Notes: a model not told the origin generated them from the letters alone. A stretch of 64,000 nt of DNA from Paenibacillus piscarius (GCF_022234545.1 NZ_JAIEUI010000005.1:186001-250000); one strand, 5' to 3'; counted from the stretch's first letter, positions 1-8,715 are shown. A program made the numbers and translations.

Positions 1-33
1 TTCAGATTGGCGGCTGGTCTGTCCTGCCGGAGA

Positions 34-957
34 CTAGAGCTCCAGCTTGGCAATCTCGCTCTTGAGCTTATCAGCCGACTGCTGGAAGAGGCTCTGCTCT
101 TCCGGGCTGAGCGGAAGATCCAGCACCTCGCGCACGCCGGTGCGGTCAACGACACAGGGTGCACCGAGGAAGACATCGGATACCCCATTATAGTTGTTCA
201 GCAGGGTGGATACATTCAGCACGGAGCCTTCATTATTCAGAATGGAGGCAACAATCCGGTCCAGGGCCAATGCGATGGCGTAAGAGGTTGAACCTTTGGC
301 ATCGATGATCTCGTAGGCGGCATTCTTTGTGTCCTCGAAGATCTCTTTGCGTTCCTCTTCATCGAATCCGAGATCAATGCCTGCGACGTTGGCCAGACTC
401 CAGACCGGCAGCTCGGAATCGCCATGCTCGCCGATGATCTGTCCATGGATGCTCCGGGGATCAATTTCCTTGTGCTTCCCGATCAGATAACGGAAGCGGG
501 CGCTGTCGAGTACTGTTCCGGACCCGATGACACGTCTGCGGTCGAAGCCGCTGATCTTCAGGGTGGCATAGGCCAGAATATCGACCGGATTGGTAGCAAT
601 CAGCAGGATGGCATGATGATTGTATTTCGTAATTTTCTGGATGATATCTTTGAAGATCGAGATGTTCTTGCGGAGCAGGTCGATACGGGTCTCACCGGGC
701 TTCTGGGAGGCACCGGCTGTGACAATAATGATATCGGCTTCGCGGCAATCCTCATAGGTTCCCGCCCATAGCTTCACACCCCCGACGAAGGGCAGGCCAT
801 GGTTCATATCCAGTGCTTCGCCAAGCGCTTTCTGATGATTGACATCGATCAGCACAAGCTCGGGCATCCGTTTGCGCAGCAGCAAGGTGTAGGCGGTTGT
901 GGTTCCGACAGCGCCGGTGCCGATTACTACGACACGATTGGGCTTAAATGGGGCCAT
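34..957 (-). CDS. ldh: L-lactate dehydrogenase
   Basis: Cytosolic NAD-dependent enzyme interconverting pyruvate and L-lactate, which regenerates NAD+ during fermentation. The 307-residue protein has the Rossmann GxGxxG (residues 13-18), an acidic Asp38 that selects NAD, the mobile substrate loop QKPGETR (85-91) with Gln at the position that marks lactate rather than malate dehydrogenase, GSGTVLDSAR (145-154), and the catalytic-His motif GEHGDSE (176-182). Length is normal for the family. The ATG follows a GGAGGAG site at good spacing. It is divergent from the amino acid permease. I saw no clear Rex site in the shared 200-bp gap. Confidence 0.95.
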   Translation of the reverse strand: MAPFKPNRVVVIGTGAVGTTTAYTLLLRKRMPELVLIDVNHQKALGEALDMNHGLPFVGGVKLWAGTYEDCREADIIIVTAGASQKPGETRIDLLRKNISIFKDIIQKITKYNHHAILLIATNPVDILAYATLKISGFDRRRVIGSGTVLDSARFRYLIGKHKEIDPRSIHGQIIGEHGDSELPVWSLANVAGIDLGFDEEERKEIFEDTKNAAYEIIDAKGSTSYAIALALDRIVASILNNEGSVLNVSTLLNNYNGVSDVFLGAPCVVDRTGVREVLDLPLSPEEQSLFQQSADKLKSEIAKLEL

Positions 958-1161
958 GGTTGAATCTCCTCCAGCATTTGTAATTTATTTGGGTGATTTA
1001 GGAAGGCAGAGCCATTCCACTTGCGGTCCAATCTTATCCATCATAAGCTCTAGGGATAGTGTTTTCAAGCTGTCCGCATTTAATCCATTACCCCAAAATG
1101 GACAAGCTAACTAAGGTATTTATGTTGTCTACTCAACCATTTGACAGGAGCGAACTGAAGT

Positions 1162-2547
1162 ATGGATTTATTCCGCAAAAAACCGCTGGCCATTCCCCAG
1201 AATGCCGGAGCGGAGAAGCTTAGCAAGACTCTCGGCGCATTTGACTTAACCATGCTCGGGGTCGGGGCCATTATCGGCACCGGGATCTTTGTCATGACAG
1301 GAGTGGCCGCTGCGCAGCACGCCGGCCCCGGACTTATTCTGTCCTTCATCATTGCCGGCTTTGCCTGCGTGCTCTCTGCACTGTGTTATTCTGAATTTGC
1401 ATCGACACTGCCTGTATCCGGCAGTGCATACGCCTATAGCTATGTAGCATTCGGTGAATTGCTGGCCTGGGTGCTGGGCTGGGATCTTGTGCTGGAGTAC
1501 GGGGTTGCGGCAGCCGCGGTCAGCAGCGGCTGGTCCGGTTATTTCCAGGGTTTATTGGAAGGCTTCGGCATCCATTTGCCCGCGGCTTTGTCTGGAGCGT
1601 ATAATGCGGAGAAGGGAACCTTTATTAACTTGCCTGCCGTCATTATTATTCTGCTGATTTCCTGGCTGCTGACACGGGGAGTCAAGGAGACCGCCCGCTT
1701 CAACACAGTGATGGTAGTGATCAAGATTTCTGTGGTGCTGCTGTTCATCTTCACGGGCATTTTCTATGTGAAGCCGGAGAACTGGACGCCTTTTCTGCCG
1801 TTTGGATTTCATGGTGTCATGAACGGTGCGGCGACAGTGTTCTTTGCTTATATTGGATTCGATGCACTCTCGACTGCCGCCGAGGAAGTGAAGCGCCCGC
1901 AGCGTGACCTGCCGATCGGAATTATCTCATCGCTTGCCATATGTACTGTGCTGTATATTGCTGTCTCCCTGGTGCTGACGGGAATTGTGCCGTATCAGAG
2001 CCTGAATGTCAGTGATCCGGTGTCGTATGCGCTGCGTTTCGTGAACCAGAATATGATTGCGGGATTAATCTCGATAGGGGCTATTGCAGGGATGACCACC
2101 GTCCTGCTGGTCTTGCTGTTCGGCCAGACCCGGCTGCTGTTTGCCATCTCGCGTGACGGTCTTCTGCCGCAGAGCTTGTCCAAGGTCAGCCCCAAGACGC
2201 ATACCCCGGTGCGCAGCACATGGATGGTCGGCGGCATCATTGCTGTGCTTACCGGCTTCGTCCCGCTGGACCGGTTGGCGAACTTGACTAGTATCGGAAC
2301 GCTGTTTGCCTTCCTGGTCGTATCACTTGGTGTCATTACGCTCCGCCGGACGAACACCGATCTTAGGAGAGGCTTCCGGGTTCCCTGGGTTCCACTCATT
2401 CCACTCCTCAGTGCCGCAACCTGCGGCTACCTGATGTACAACCTGGGACGGGAGACCTGGATCGGCTTCGTGATCTGGGTGGCAATCGGTCTGGTCATCT
2501 ACTTCCTGTACGGGTACAAGCGCAGTAAATTGAATTTGAAGGAATAA
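1162..2547 (+). CDS. APC-family amino acid permease (YfnA/CAT-like)
   Basis: Predicted 461-residue inner-membrane amino acid transporter with about 12 hydrophobic segments. The N-terminal helix 1 carries the APC signature GAIIGTGIF, followed by VLGWDLVLEYGVAAAAVS and the helix-6 motif FFAYIGFDALSTAAEEVKRPQRDLP, written here as parts of a conserved region around residues 215-250. This matches the cationic amino acid transporter subgroup. Substrate specificity cannot be read from sequence. The ATG follows a CAGGAG site. The stop lies 39 bp before the next gene, so the two may be cotranscribed. Confidence 0.88.
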   Translation: MDLFRKKPLAIPQNAGAEKLSKTLGAFDLTMLGVGAIIGTGIFVMTGVAAAQHAGPGLILSFIIAGFACVLSALCYSEFASTLPVSGSAYAYSYVAFGELLAWVLGWDLVLEYGVAAAAVSSGWSGYFQGLLEGFGIHLPAALSGAYNAEKGTFINLPAVIIILLISWLLTRGVKETARFNTVMVVIKISVVLLFIFTGIFYVKPENWTPFLPFGFHGVMNGAATVFFAYIGFDALSTAAEEVKRPQRDLPIGIISSLAICTVLYIAVSLVLTGIVPYQSLNVSDPVSYALRFVNQNMIAGLISIGAIAGMTTVLLVLLFGQTRLLFAISRDGLLPQSLSKVSPKTHTPVRSTWMVGGIIAVLTGFVPLDRLANLTSIGTLFAFLVVSLGVITLRRTNTDLRRGFRVPWVPLIPLLSAATCGYLMYNLGRETWIGFVIWVAIGLVIYFLYGYKRSKLNLKE

Positions 2548-2586
2548 TGAATTTTAATGAATTATTGAAGAAGAGGAGAGAGCGCA

Positions 2587-3879
2587 TTGTCATTCAAAGC
2601 TTCAGGTTCCATATTACTGCGGACGGTGTTGATGCTGCTTATGGCGCTGTTTGTTCTCTCAGCTTGTTCATCTTCCCCTCCGCCGGAGCCAACACGGCCT
2701 CCGCAGCCGACAGAGACGCCGGAGGAAGGGCAGATGATTACAGTTATCACCCCGGACAACAAGAATGTAACGAACGAGGATGCACCGAAATATCAGATTC
2801 AGACCCGTCTTACGGATTTCAGACTGCTCAATTCTTCGGCGGGACTGGCCTGGGGGGTTACCCGGAACGAGCTGCGCATGTACATGACGCTGGACAACGG
2901 GAAGACCTGGGCGAATATCTCTCCGGCCACCAATGTGCAGTTTCTGACGAATCCGGTATACGGCAAAGAGATCTTCTTCACGGATCCCGGCAACGGCTGG
3001 ATTATAAGAAGCTCGTTCGGTACCACCGAGACTGTGGTGCTGCGAACCAGGGACGGCGGCCATTCCTGGCAGATCTCTGCGTTCCCCGATTCCAATGAAC
3101 TGTCCGCCATCTATTTCAGCTCGCCCGCCGATGGCTGGCTGATGACCAGATGGGGTGCCAGCAGTAACAAGGAGAACAAGGCACTGTATGCAACGAAGGA
3201 TGGCGGGGCCACCTGGAATCAGGTCATGCAGAACGAGCAGTATAATCCGAACCTTCCGAATACCTCCATTCCGCTTGCGGGCGTGACCACCGGGATGATC
3301 TTCAATGATGCGGACCGTGGTTTTGTAACCCTGCAGACCGGAGCCTTGCCCAAGATCTTTATGACCCGGGACGGCGGGGCAAGCTGGGTGCCCGGTCCTG
3401 AATTTCTGGTCAATGACAGCTTCGCCGGGTGTGACCGGGTAGTGACCGGGATACCGGAATTCTTCAATGAGAATGCTACCGGGGGATGGATGCCGGTCGG
3501 GTGCCAGAAGGAGAAGGAAGGCAGCATGATCTACAATGGGTATTTCACCGCTAACGGAGGGGAGAACTGGAAGTTCACCGCGTTCGGGCGTCCGGCACAA
3601 TCGGGTGTGAACCGGCACTTGACCCCCGACTTCCTGAACTCCCGGGTGGGCTGGTCGCTTGAAGGCAATGTTCTGTATAAGACCGTGAATCAAGGACAGA
3701 GCTGGACAGCACTTCCTCCGAGCAGCGTACTGCAGTCTAAGCTGCTGGAGTACCCGGAGATTGTGAAGCTCCAGTTCATCACCGACGATGTCGGCTGGCT
3801 GCTGATTGCCAAGGAAGAAGAGCGCAAATCGATTCTGCTGCAGACCACCAGCGGCGGCGTAAGCTGGCGTGTCATGTAG
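2587..3879 (+). CDS. Ycf48/BNR-type beta-propeller lipoprotein
   Basis: 430-residue secreted lipoprotein of unknown function. The N-terminus is a signal peptide ending in the lipobox LSAC (Cys about residue 27), followed by a Pro/Thr-rich linker. The mature part holds repeated blades with the BNR/Ycf48 pattern, for example TLDNGKTWANI, TRDGGHSWQI, TKDGGATWNQV, TRDGGASWVPG and TVNQGQSWTALP. Such propellers are usually scaffolds or ligand-binding surfaces. The start is a TTG preceded by GAGGAGAG. It lies just after the permease and may share its transcript. No catalytic motif was seen. Confidence 0.82.
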   Translation: MSFKASGSILLRTVLMLLMALFVLSACSSSPPPEPTRPPQPTETPEEGQMITVITPDNKNVTNEDAPKYQIQTRLTDFRLLNSSAGLAWGVTRNELRMYMTLDNGKTWANISPATNVQFLTNPVYGKEIFFTDPGNGWIIRSSFGTTETVVLRTRDGGHSWQISAFPDSNELSAIYFSSPADGWLMTRWGASSNKENKALYATKDGGATWNQVMQNEQYNPNLPNTSIPLAGVTTGMIFNDADRGFVTLQTGALPKIFMTRDGGASWVPGPEFLVNDSFAGCDRVVTGIPEFFNENATGGWMPVGCQKEKEGSMIYNGYFTANGGENWKFTAFGRPAQSGVNRHLTPDFLNSRVGWSLEGNVLYKTVNQGQSWTALPPSSVLQSKLLEYPEIVKLQFITDDVGWLLIAKEEERKSILLQTTSGGVSWRVM

Positions 3880-3958
3880 CCATTGGAGGCTGTCTGTGTA
3901 TACAGGCAGTCTCTATTTATAAATGCTAATACATAAGAAACGGGGAGGCTTACAATTC

Positions 3959-4873
3959 ATGGGAGGAACGAATGTTTGGGATGCGGAGTGGGAGGTTAAC
4001 GAAGAGCAGGCGCGGACGCTGATCGGCCGGCAATTCCCAGAGCTGTCATCGAAGCAAGTGAAGCGATTGGGCTGGGGCTGGGACAATACGGTTTTTCTTA
4101 TCGGTGACGAGTACGTGTTCCGGTTTCCAAGAAGAACGTTTGCAGTTGACGCGATTCGTATGGAAGGGAGGCTGCTGCCGGAGCTGGAGGCCTACTTGAC
4201 TATCCCCTATCCGAAGCCGTTGTTTTATGGCGAAGCAAGTGATGAATACCCGGCACCATTTCTTGGCTACGCCCACGTGCCGGGAGAGTTCCCAATCGGG
4301 TTGACGGAAGAACGCCGTGCTTTATCGGCAGAGACGCTGGCCACATTTTTGCGGAGATTGCATGAGTTTCCGGTGCAGTCGGCGCTGAAGTGCGGAGTTC
4401 ATCAAGATCACCGGAACTTAACGGACATCGCATTGCGCAAAGTGAAGTTGGAGGGCTTTCTATCGAAGATGGCTGAACACTTATCGCCGGAGGAGTCCGG
4501 TATGATCGAAGCGTATATTAGCAGTCTGCAAAAGGACCGGGTCGAGGCGGTGAATGCACTGCTGCATGGCGATCTTCATTTCAAAAATATGCTTGTGAAT
4601 GAGAACGGGATCGTTTCCGGCATCATTGATTGGGGCGATCTGAGCGTAGGCCATCCGGCTTGCGATTTGAGCGTTGCCTATAGCTTTTTACCACCTTACG
4701 CCCGCAGCGTATTTTTCGAAACATACGGAGGAGCGGACGAAGAAACGAAGCTGCTGGCCCGGCTGATCGCGGTATACATCCCCATGCTGATCTTAATGCA
4801 AGCGGCCGGTGAGGGGAATGAAGCGATTGCGGCAGAGGCGAAATCCAACATCATGCGGGCACTGTCGGACTAG
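3959..4873 (+). CDS. Aminoglycoside phosphotransferase (APH) family kinase
   Basis: 304-residue APH-family small-molecule kinase. It has a nucleotide-binding N-lobe with LGWGWDNTVFLIGDEYVFRFP, mentioned as a glycine-rich stretch around residues 35-55, the catalytic-loop signature LLHGDLHFKNMLV, and the metal-binding IDWGDLSVGHPACD. The frame stays open upstream to an ATG at 3923, but the ATG at 3959 sits 10 bases after GGGGAGG and is preferred. The natural substrate could be an aminoglycoside, macrolide, choline or homoserine. Resistance cannot be inferred from sequence alone. Confidence 0.83.
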   Translation: MGGTNVWDAEWEVNEEQARTLIGRQFPELSSKQVKRLGWGWDNTVFLIGDEYVFRFPRRTFAVDAIRMEGRLLPELEAYLTIPYPKPLFYGEASDEYPAPFLGYAHVPGEFPIGLTEERRALSAETLATFLRRLHEFPVQSALKCGVHQDHRNLTDIALRKVKLEGFLSKMAEHLSPEESGMIEAYISSLQKDRVEAVNALLHGDLHFKNMLVNENGIVSGIIDWGDLSVGHPACDLSVAYSFLPPYARSVFFETYGGADEETKLLARLIAVYIPMLILMQAAGEGNEAIAAEAKSNIMRALSD

Positions 4874-4924
4874 GCTCATTATTTCGTTGCGGCTATGGCT
4901 ACCGGCACTAACGGGACACGTAAT

Positions 4925-4952
4925 AAACCGCCTTTTTAACGAAGGCGGTTTT
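4925..4952 (+). terminator. Intrinsic terminator after APH-family kinase
   Basis: The perfect 9-bp stem AACCGCCTT / AAGGCGGTT with a 7-base loop is followed by a short T-rich stretch. It ends the transcript of the kinase gene. Confidence 0.75.
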
Positions 4953-5010
4953 CATGTTTCTTATGGTCAAATAATAAAGAAAAATCTTATTTAAAATTTT
5001 CTTTAAAAAT

Positions 5011-5053
5011 GTGAAAAAAATCACATGACAAACTTTGAATCCTGTGATATATT
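5011..5053 (+). promoter_or_regulatory. FNR/CRP-like site on a sigma-A promoter
   Basis: The palindrome TGTGA-N5-TCACA at 5011-5025 abuts a promoter with -35 ATGACA (5025-5030), a 17-base spacer and -10 TATATT (5048-5053). The palindrome centre lies about 42 bases upstream of the expected start, where class II FNR/CRP activators bind. The usual consensus spacer is 6, so the 5-base spacer is a caveat. A second imperfect inverted repeat, TGTGATATATTTAACACA at 5043-5060, covers the -10. Regulation by oxygen or redox is inference. Confidence 0.55.
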
Positions 5054-5114
5054 TAACACATAGAAAACAAGTTCATTTTTTCACAAACTTTCATCCCGAA
5101 TAGGAGAGATTACA

Positions 5115-5291
5115 ATGACAACTTTTGAAACGGATTATATGACAAGAAACCTGCTGCAATTGTGCTATAACTGCGAGGACGCCCACCTGTGCCAGACCGA
5201 AGAACAATGCAGAGCCTGCTGGGCAGACAATGGAATGATGCCGGAAGAAGCCAATGAAACCAAGCAATTGTTAGACCTTGTACATGCGTAA
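5115..5291 (+). CDS. Small Cys-rich protein (58 aa), possible metal or redox protein
   Basis: Unrecognised 58-residue protein that starts with MTTFETDYMTRN. A central cluster of five cysteines, LCYNC-x5-C-x5-CRAC, contains two CxxC pairs, a pattern often used to bind zinc or an Fe-S cluster. The C-terminus is acidic (PEEANETKQLLDLVHA). AGGAGAGATTACA precedes the ATG at good spacing. The gene stands alone between a strong promoter with an FNR/CRP-like site and a terminator, so it is a monocistronic, regulated unit. I cannot assign a function. Confidence 0.75.
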   Translation: MTTFETDYMTRNLLQLCYNCEDAHLCQTEEQCRACWADNGMMPEEANETKQLLDLVHA

Positions 5292-5316
5292 CCTATACGC
5301 CGCGCAGGCAGCACTG

Positions 5317-5363
5317 AAGACCACTTAGGACTCCGTTCATTCCGGAATCTGAGTGGTCTTTTT
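5317..5363 (+). terminator. Intrinsic terminator of the Cys-rich small gene
   Basis: The stem AAGACCACT / AGTGGTCTT with an inner AGGA/TCCG pairing is followed by a T run. Confidence 0.85.
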
Positions 5364-5460
5364 AGTATGTAGACTGTCTTGCAATTAAGAGGCATATATA
5401 TTAGTGACACCTGCCTAAGGGCAGGGAAGCCATTACTTGGGAAAAAGGGGGAAGAGACCT

Positions 5461-5856
5461 ATGGGAAGTGATCCATCCTGGATGTTTGATTTTACAGGAA
5501 CGGTGCTGCCGGTCTTTCTTGTCGTGGTCCTGGGGATCATCGCCGTGTCGGCTGGCAAGGGACTGCTGCAGTGGAGCCGCAACAACAGTGCCCCCCTGCA
5601 GTCCATCCCCGCCCGGATCGTAAGCAAGCGGACCGAAGTGCGCCAGCAGCAGTCACAGGAAGACAATCTCTCCAGCCGGACCAGCACAACCTATTATCTG
5701 ACGTATGAGGCAGAGGATGGGGTGCGGAGGGAGTTCAAGGTGGACGGCCAGGAATATGGCCTCAGTGCAGAGGGTGACCGGGGGCTGCTGACCTACCAGG
5801 GGACACGGTACCGCGGCTTTCAGCGGCGTCCGCATCATTATTCCACGGCAGAGTAA
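5461..5856 (+). CDS. DUF2500 membrane-anchored protein
   Basis: 131-residue protein with one N-terminal transmembrane helix (about residues 12-33) and a small beta-rich domain. The domain holds the DUF2500 pattern: STTYYLTYEAEDG, REFKVDGQEYG, EGDRGLLTYQGTRYRGFQR. The function of the family is unknown. An in-frame TTG lies at 5437, but the ATG at 5461 follows GGGGGAAGAG at proper spacing. The domain probably faces outside or the cell-wall side (inference). Confidence 0.82.
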   Translation: MGSDPSWMFDFTGTVLPVFLVVVLGIIAVSAGKGLLQWSRNNSAPLQSIPARIVSKRTEVRQQQSQEDNLSSRTSTTYYLTYEAEDGVRREFKVDGQEYGLSAEGDRGLLTYQGTRYRGFQRRPHHYSTAE

Positions 5857-5886
5857 TCATGGCATCAAGCATCCTGATTAAGTTAC

Positions 5887-5920
5887 AAATACCTCTGCTC
5901 CGTTAGGAGCGGGGGTATTT
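5887..5920 (+). terminator. Probable terminator after the DUF2500 gene
   Basis: The inverted repeat AAATACC / GGTATTT encloses a GC-rich inner stem (GCTCC / GGAGC). The trailing T tract is weak. Confidence 0.55.
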
Positions 5921-5977
5921 GGTTTGAAGCAGCATGGATAAATTTGGGCGGGGACAGTCACCACTTGGGCGGATGCA

Positions 5978-5986
5978 CATACAATA
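5978..5986 (+). promoter_or_regulatory. Candidate mother-cell (sigma E/K) -10 element
   Basis: CATACAATA fits both the sigma-E (CATACA-T) and sigma-K (CATA-N3-TA) -10 consensus. It lies 85 bases before cwlJ, whose Bacillus orthologue is made in the mother cell. No convincing -35 was resolved. Confidence 0.4.
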
Positions 5987-6070
5987 CAGCGTGCAGGAAA
6001 CAGGGCGCAGGCTTGCGAAACGGGCTAGGTTCCAGGACTGCCAATGAAATGAACGTAAGGAGGAGAACGC

Positions 6071-6493
6071 GTGGCCGTTATCAAAGCAAACTCGGAGGAT
6101 GTAAGAGTGCTTGCCCGGCTGATGCGGGCAGAGGCTGAAGAGGATGGGGATCTGGGGATGCTCATGGTCGGAAATGTCGGTGTGAACCGGATCCTGGGCA
6201 ACTGCCTGGATTTCAACAACATCCGCAGTGTGAATGACATGGTGTACCAGAGTCCTGGAGGATTCGAAGCGCCGCAGAAGAGCTACTTCTACCAGCGGGC
6301 CCGGGAAGCCGATATCCGGCTGGCCAAACGTGCGATCAACGGGGAACGGACCTGGCCGGCCTCGAATGCGCTGTGGTTCTTCCGTCCGGTAGGGGACTGC
6401 CCGGCGACCTGGTACAATCAGCAGAACACCGGCCGCTTCAAGGCGCATTGCTTCTTCACCCCGACGCAGGGAGATTGTCCGGCAGTATATTAG
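6071..6493 (+). CDS. cwlJ: Spore cortex-lytic enzyme CwlJ
   Basis: 140-residue Hydrolase_2 (SleB/CwlJ) enzyme that degrades spore cortex peptidoglycan during germination, acting at the coat/cortex boundary. Family features seen are LARLMRAEAE near the N-terminus with the conserved Glu, GNVGVNRI, DMVYQSPGGFEA and a C-terminal aromatic/Cys-rich segment (NALWFFRP, CPATWYNQ, CFFTP). It has no signal peptide, as in CwlJ but unlike SleB. The GTG start follows AAGGAGGAGA. It lies 40 bp upstream of gerQ, the usual operon order in Bacillus. CwlJ normally needs GerQ for assembly into the spore. Confidence 0.93.
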   Translation: MAVIKANSEDVRVLARLMRAEAEEDGDLGMLMVGNVGVNRILGNCLDFNNIRSVNDMVYQSPGGFEAPQKSYFYQRAREADIRLAKRAINGERTWPASNALWFFRPVGDCPATWYNQQNTGRFKAHCFFTPTQGDCPAVY

Positions 6494-6533
6494 AAGAACG
6501 ACCTTTACTTACTATTAGGAGGGAATTTGAATC

Positions 6534-7055
6534 ATGATCACTCAACCGTACCGCCCCGCAGCATATATGATGGGCAGTAACCCTGCTGACAGCATGAACA
6601 GCATGAACAACATGAATAACATGAACATGAACAACATGGGACATATCGGAAATATGGGTAAAATGGGTATGATGCCAGGCATGGGCACCATGGGCTCCAT
6701 GAGCGCCATGCCGCCGCAGGTATCCAGCGGCAGCCCGATGATGCCCGGCGGAACCGTAGTCTCTACAGCCGCTCCGGTATATGAACAGTCGTACGTGGAG
6801 AACATCTTCCGCCTTAATCTCGGCAAGGTGGGTACCTTCTATTTCACCTACGAGAACAATAAGGATTGGAATGCCAAAGTCTATACAGGCGTGCTGGAAG
6901 CGGCCGGCCGGGACCATCTCATTATCAGCGACCGCGCTACCGGACAGCGGATTGTACTGCTAATGGTGAACTTCGACTACGCGACCTTTGATGAGCCGCT
7001 GGTGTATCAGTATCCGGGAGTTATCGGAAATCCGGTAGGCGGACGCAAAGGCTAA
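6534..7055 (+). CDS. gerQ: Spore coat protein GerQ
   Basis: 173-residue inner-coat protein that localises and retains CwlJ and is crosslinked in mature spores. The N-terminal 65 residues are a low-complexity Met/Asn/Gly tract (repeats of NSMNNM and GNMGKM type). The conserved GerQ domain covers about 85-165: YVENIFRLNLGKVGTFYFTYE, given as a region near residues 85-105, then NKDWNAKVYTGVLEAAGRDH and a C-terminal VLLMVNFDYATFDEPLVY. AGGAGG precedes the ATG. Second gene of the cwlJ-gerQ operon. Confidence 0.95.
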   Translation: MITQPYRPAAYMMGSNPADSMNSMNNMNNMNMNNMGHIGNMGKMGMMPGMGTMGSMSAMPPQVSSGSPMMPGGTVVSTAAPVYEQSYVENIFRLNLGKVGTFYFTYENNKDWNAKVYTGVLEAAGRDHLIISDRATGQRIVLLMVNFDYATFDEPLVYQYPGVIGNPVGGRKG

Positions 7056-7102
7056 ACGCCTCAGATCCCGTATTTTCCGCCGTTTATCCATAGAATAGCC
7101 CA

Positions 7103-7147
7103 AAAACGGCTGTACCCCTTGGTTTAAGGCGGTCAGCCGTTTCTTTT
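7103..7147 (+). terminator. Terminator of the cwlJ-gerQ operon
   Basis: AAACGGCTG / CAGCCGTTT stem followed by TCTTTT. The remaining gap up to 7383 holds the promoter and leader of the next gene. Confidence 0.8.
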
Positions 7148-7193
7148 GCCTGCGTACTTACATATGCTGTATTTTTCGAGGGGACACGCATGG

Positions 7194-7223
7194 TTGCTGT
7201 TTCACCTAATATATTTATATAAT
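7194..7223 (+). promoter_or_regulatory. Sigma-A promoter of the CNNM gene
   Basis: TTGCTG, an 18-base spacer and TATAAT predict a start near 7230 and a leader of about 150 nt. The end of the leader holds a hairpin (about 7337-7374, CCTATCCG...CGGATAGG) whose 3' arm overlaps the GGATAGGAG that precedes the start codon, so it could hide the ribosome binding site (inference). Confidence 0.5.
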
Positions 7224-7383
7224 GAAAGTATTATTTATAATTCGTGATTCAGTCAGGAGCTGAGGAACTTGGGAAATTGATCCGGAAAGGAATAGCTGGC
7301 GGTAAGATCCAGTCTAACATTTTGTGTAAACGAAGGAGGTGGGCCTATCCGGCCGTAAAGACTACGGCGGATAGGAGTATAAT

Positions 7384-8700
7384 TTGAGCGACCCTTTACC
7401 CGGTATATTACATGTAGGACTTATTATTTTGCTTGTGCTGCTTAACGGTTTCTTTGTATCGGTTGAGTATGCGATGGTGAAGGTGCGCAGCGGGCGCATT
7501 GATTCCCTGATCGAGGAAGGCAGTAAGAGAGCGCCGGCGGCAAGGTATATTGTGAATAATCTGGACGGCTTCCTGTCGGCGTGCCAGCTGGGAATTACTC
7601 TGGCCTCTCTGGCGCTGGGCTGGCTGGGAGAACCGGCAGTAGCCACGATTGTGGGGCCGCTGATTACCAGCCTGGGCTTTGGCGAGACATCAGTATTCGT
7701 CATCTCCCTGATTATTGCCTTCATGTTCATCACCGTTCTGCATATTGTGCTTGGTGAGCTGGCACCGAAGACCATTGCCGTGAACAAGGCGGAGGCGGTG
7801 CTTCTGCTGACGGCCGGGCCGATGAATGTGTTCTACCGCATCATGTATCCCTTCATATGGGTAGTTAACGGATTAGCGCTAGGCCTGCTGCGGATCTTCC
7901 GTCTGACGCCGGCTTCAGAGCTGGCCACGGCCCACACCGAGGAAGAGATCCGCATTCTGATGCAGGAGAGCAACAAGAGCGGTCTGATCGACAACACGGA
8001 GATGGCGCTGGTCGACAATATCTTTGAATTTGCCGATACGATGGCCAGGGAGATTATGATTCCGCGTACCGAAATGATCTGTCTGAACACGCATCTGTCG
8101 ACGGAGGAGAATCTGGAGATTGCCTTCGGCGGCATGAGAACCCGGTATCCGGTCTGTGACGGCGACAAGGACCATATTCTCGGCTTCATCCACATCAAGG
8201 ATATGATCCGTGACCAGGCCCCGAAGTATAACGAACTGATCCGTCCCATCCTGACTGTACCGGAATCGATCCAGATCAGCAGCCTGCTGAAGGTAATGCA
8301 GCGCGCCAAGACCCAGATTGCCATTCTTATTGATGAATACGGCGGTACCTCAGGAATGGTCACGCTGGAGGACATCATGGAAGAGATTGTCGGCGAGATT
8401 CAGGATGAATTCGACGAAGAGCGCCCCGGCATCGAGCAGCTGGGGGAGGATGAGTACTCTGTAGACGGCCTGATGCTGATTGAGGAAATCAACGACAAGC
8501 TGGGCATTCATATGGAGACCGATGATTACGATACGATTGGCGGCTGGCTGTATTCCAAGCTGGAGGTCAATCCTCCGCAGAAGGGCCAGACGGTGGAGTT
8601 CGACAATCATTTATTTGTGGTAGAGGAGACAGACAATAAGCGGATTTCGCGGATTAAACTGCTGAAGGTGCAGTTTCTGACGGAGGAAGCCGGAGCATAA
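7384..8700 (+). CDS. CNNM/CBS-pair membrane protein (hemolysin C/CorC family)
   Basis: 438-residue membrane protein of the CNNM (DUF21) - CBS pair - CorC_HlyC family, linked to Mg2+ or other divalent cation efflux and tolerance. The CNNM part (1-190) has four hydrophobic segments and motifs GFFVSVEYAMVKVRSGRID and GYLSACQLGI-like GFLSACQLGITLASLALGW. CBS domains follow around 200-330 (IMIPRTEMICL, LIDEYGGTSGMVTLEDIMEEIVGEI as split regions), and the CorC_HlyC domain ends the protein. The start is a TTG after GGATAGGAG. A paralogue lies at 40049-41371 on the other strand. Confidence 0.88.
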   Translation: MSDPLPGILHVGLIILLVLLNGFFVSVEYAMVKVRSGRIDSLIEEGSKRAPAARYIVNNLDGFLSACQLGITLASLALGWLGEPAVATIVGPLITSLGFGETSVFVISLIIAFMFITVLHIVLGELAPKTIAVNKAEAVLLLTAGPMNVFYRIMYPFIWVVNGLALGLLRIFRLTPASELATAHTEEEIRILMQESNKSGLIDNTEMALVDNIFEFADTMAREIMIPRTEMICLNTHLSTEENLEIAFGGMRTRYPVCDGDKDHILGFIHIKDMIRDQAPKYNELIRPILTVPESIQISSLLKVMQRAKTQIAILIDEYGGTSGMVTLEDIMEEIVGEIQDEFDEERPGIEQLGEDEYSVDGLMLIEEINDKLGIHMETDDYDTIGGWLYSKLEVNPPQKGQTVEFDNHLFVVEETDNKRISRIKLLKVQFLTEEAGA

Positions 8701-8715
8701 CCTGCATATCCTGTA

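Noticed and set aside
958..1161. Rex operator in the ldh-permease gap
   Set aside because: I found no TTGTGAA-N4-TTCACAA-like palindrome in either orientation.
2668..3693. 341-residue open frame antisense to the beta-propeller gene
   Set aside because: The forward frame carries repeated BNR-type blades and a lipobox; the reverse has neither.
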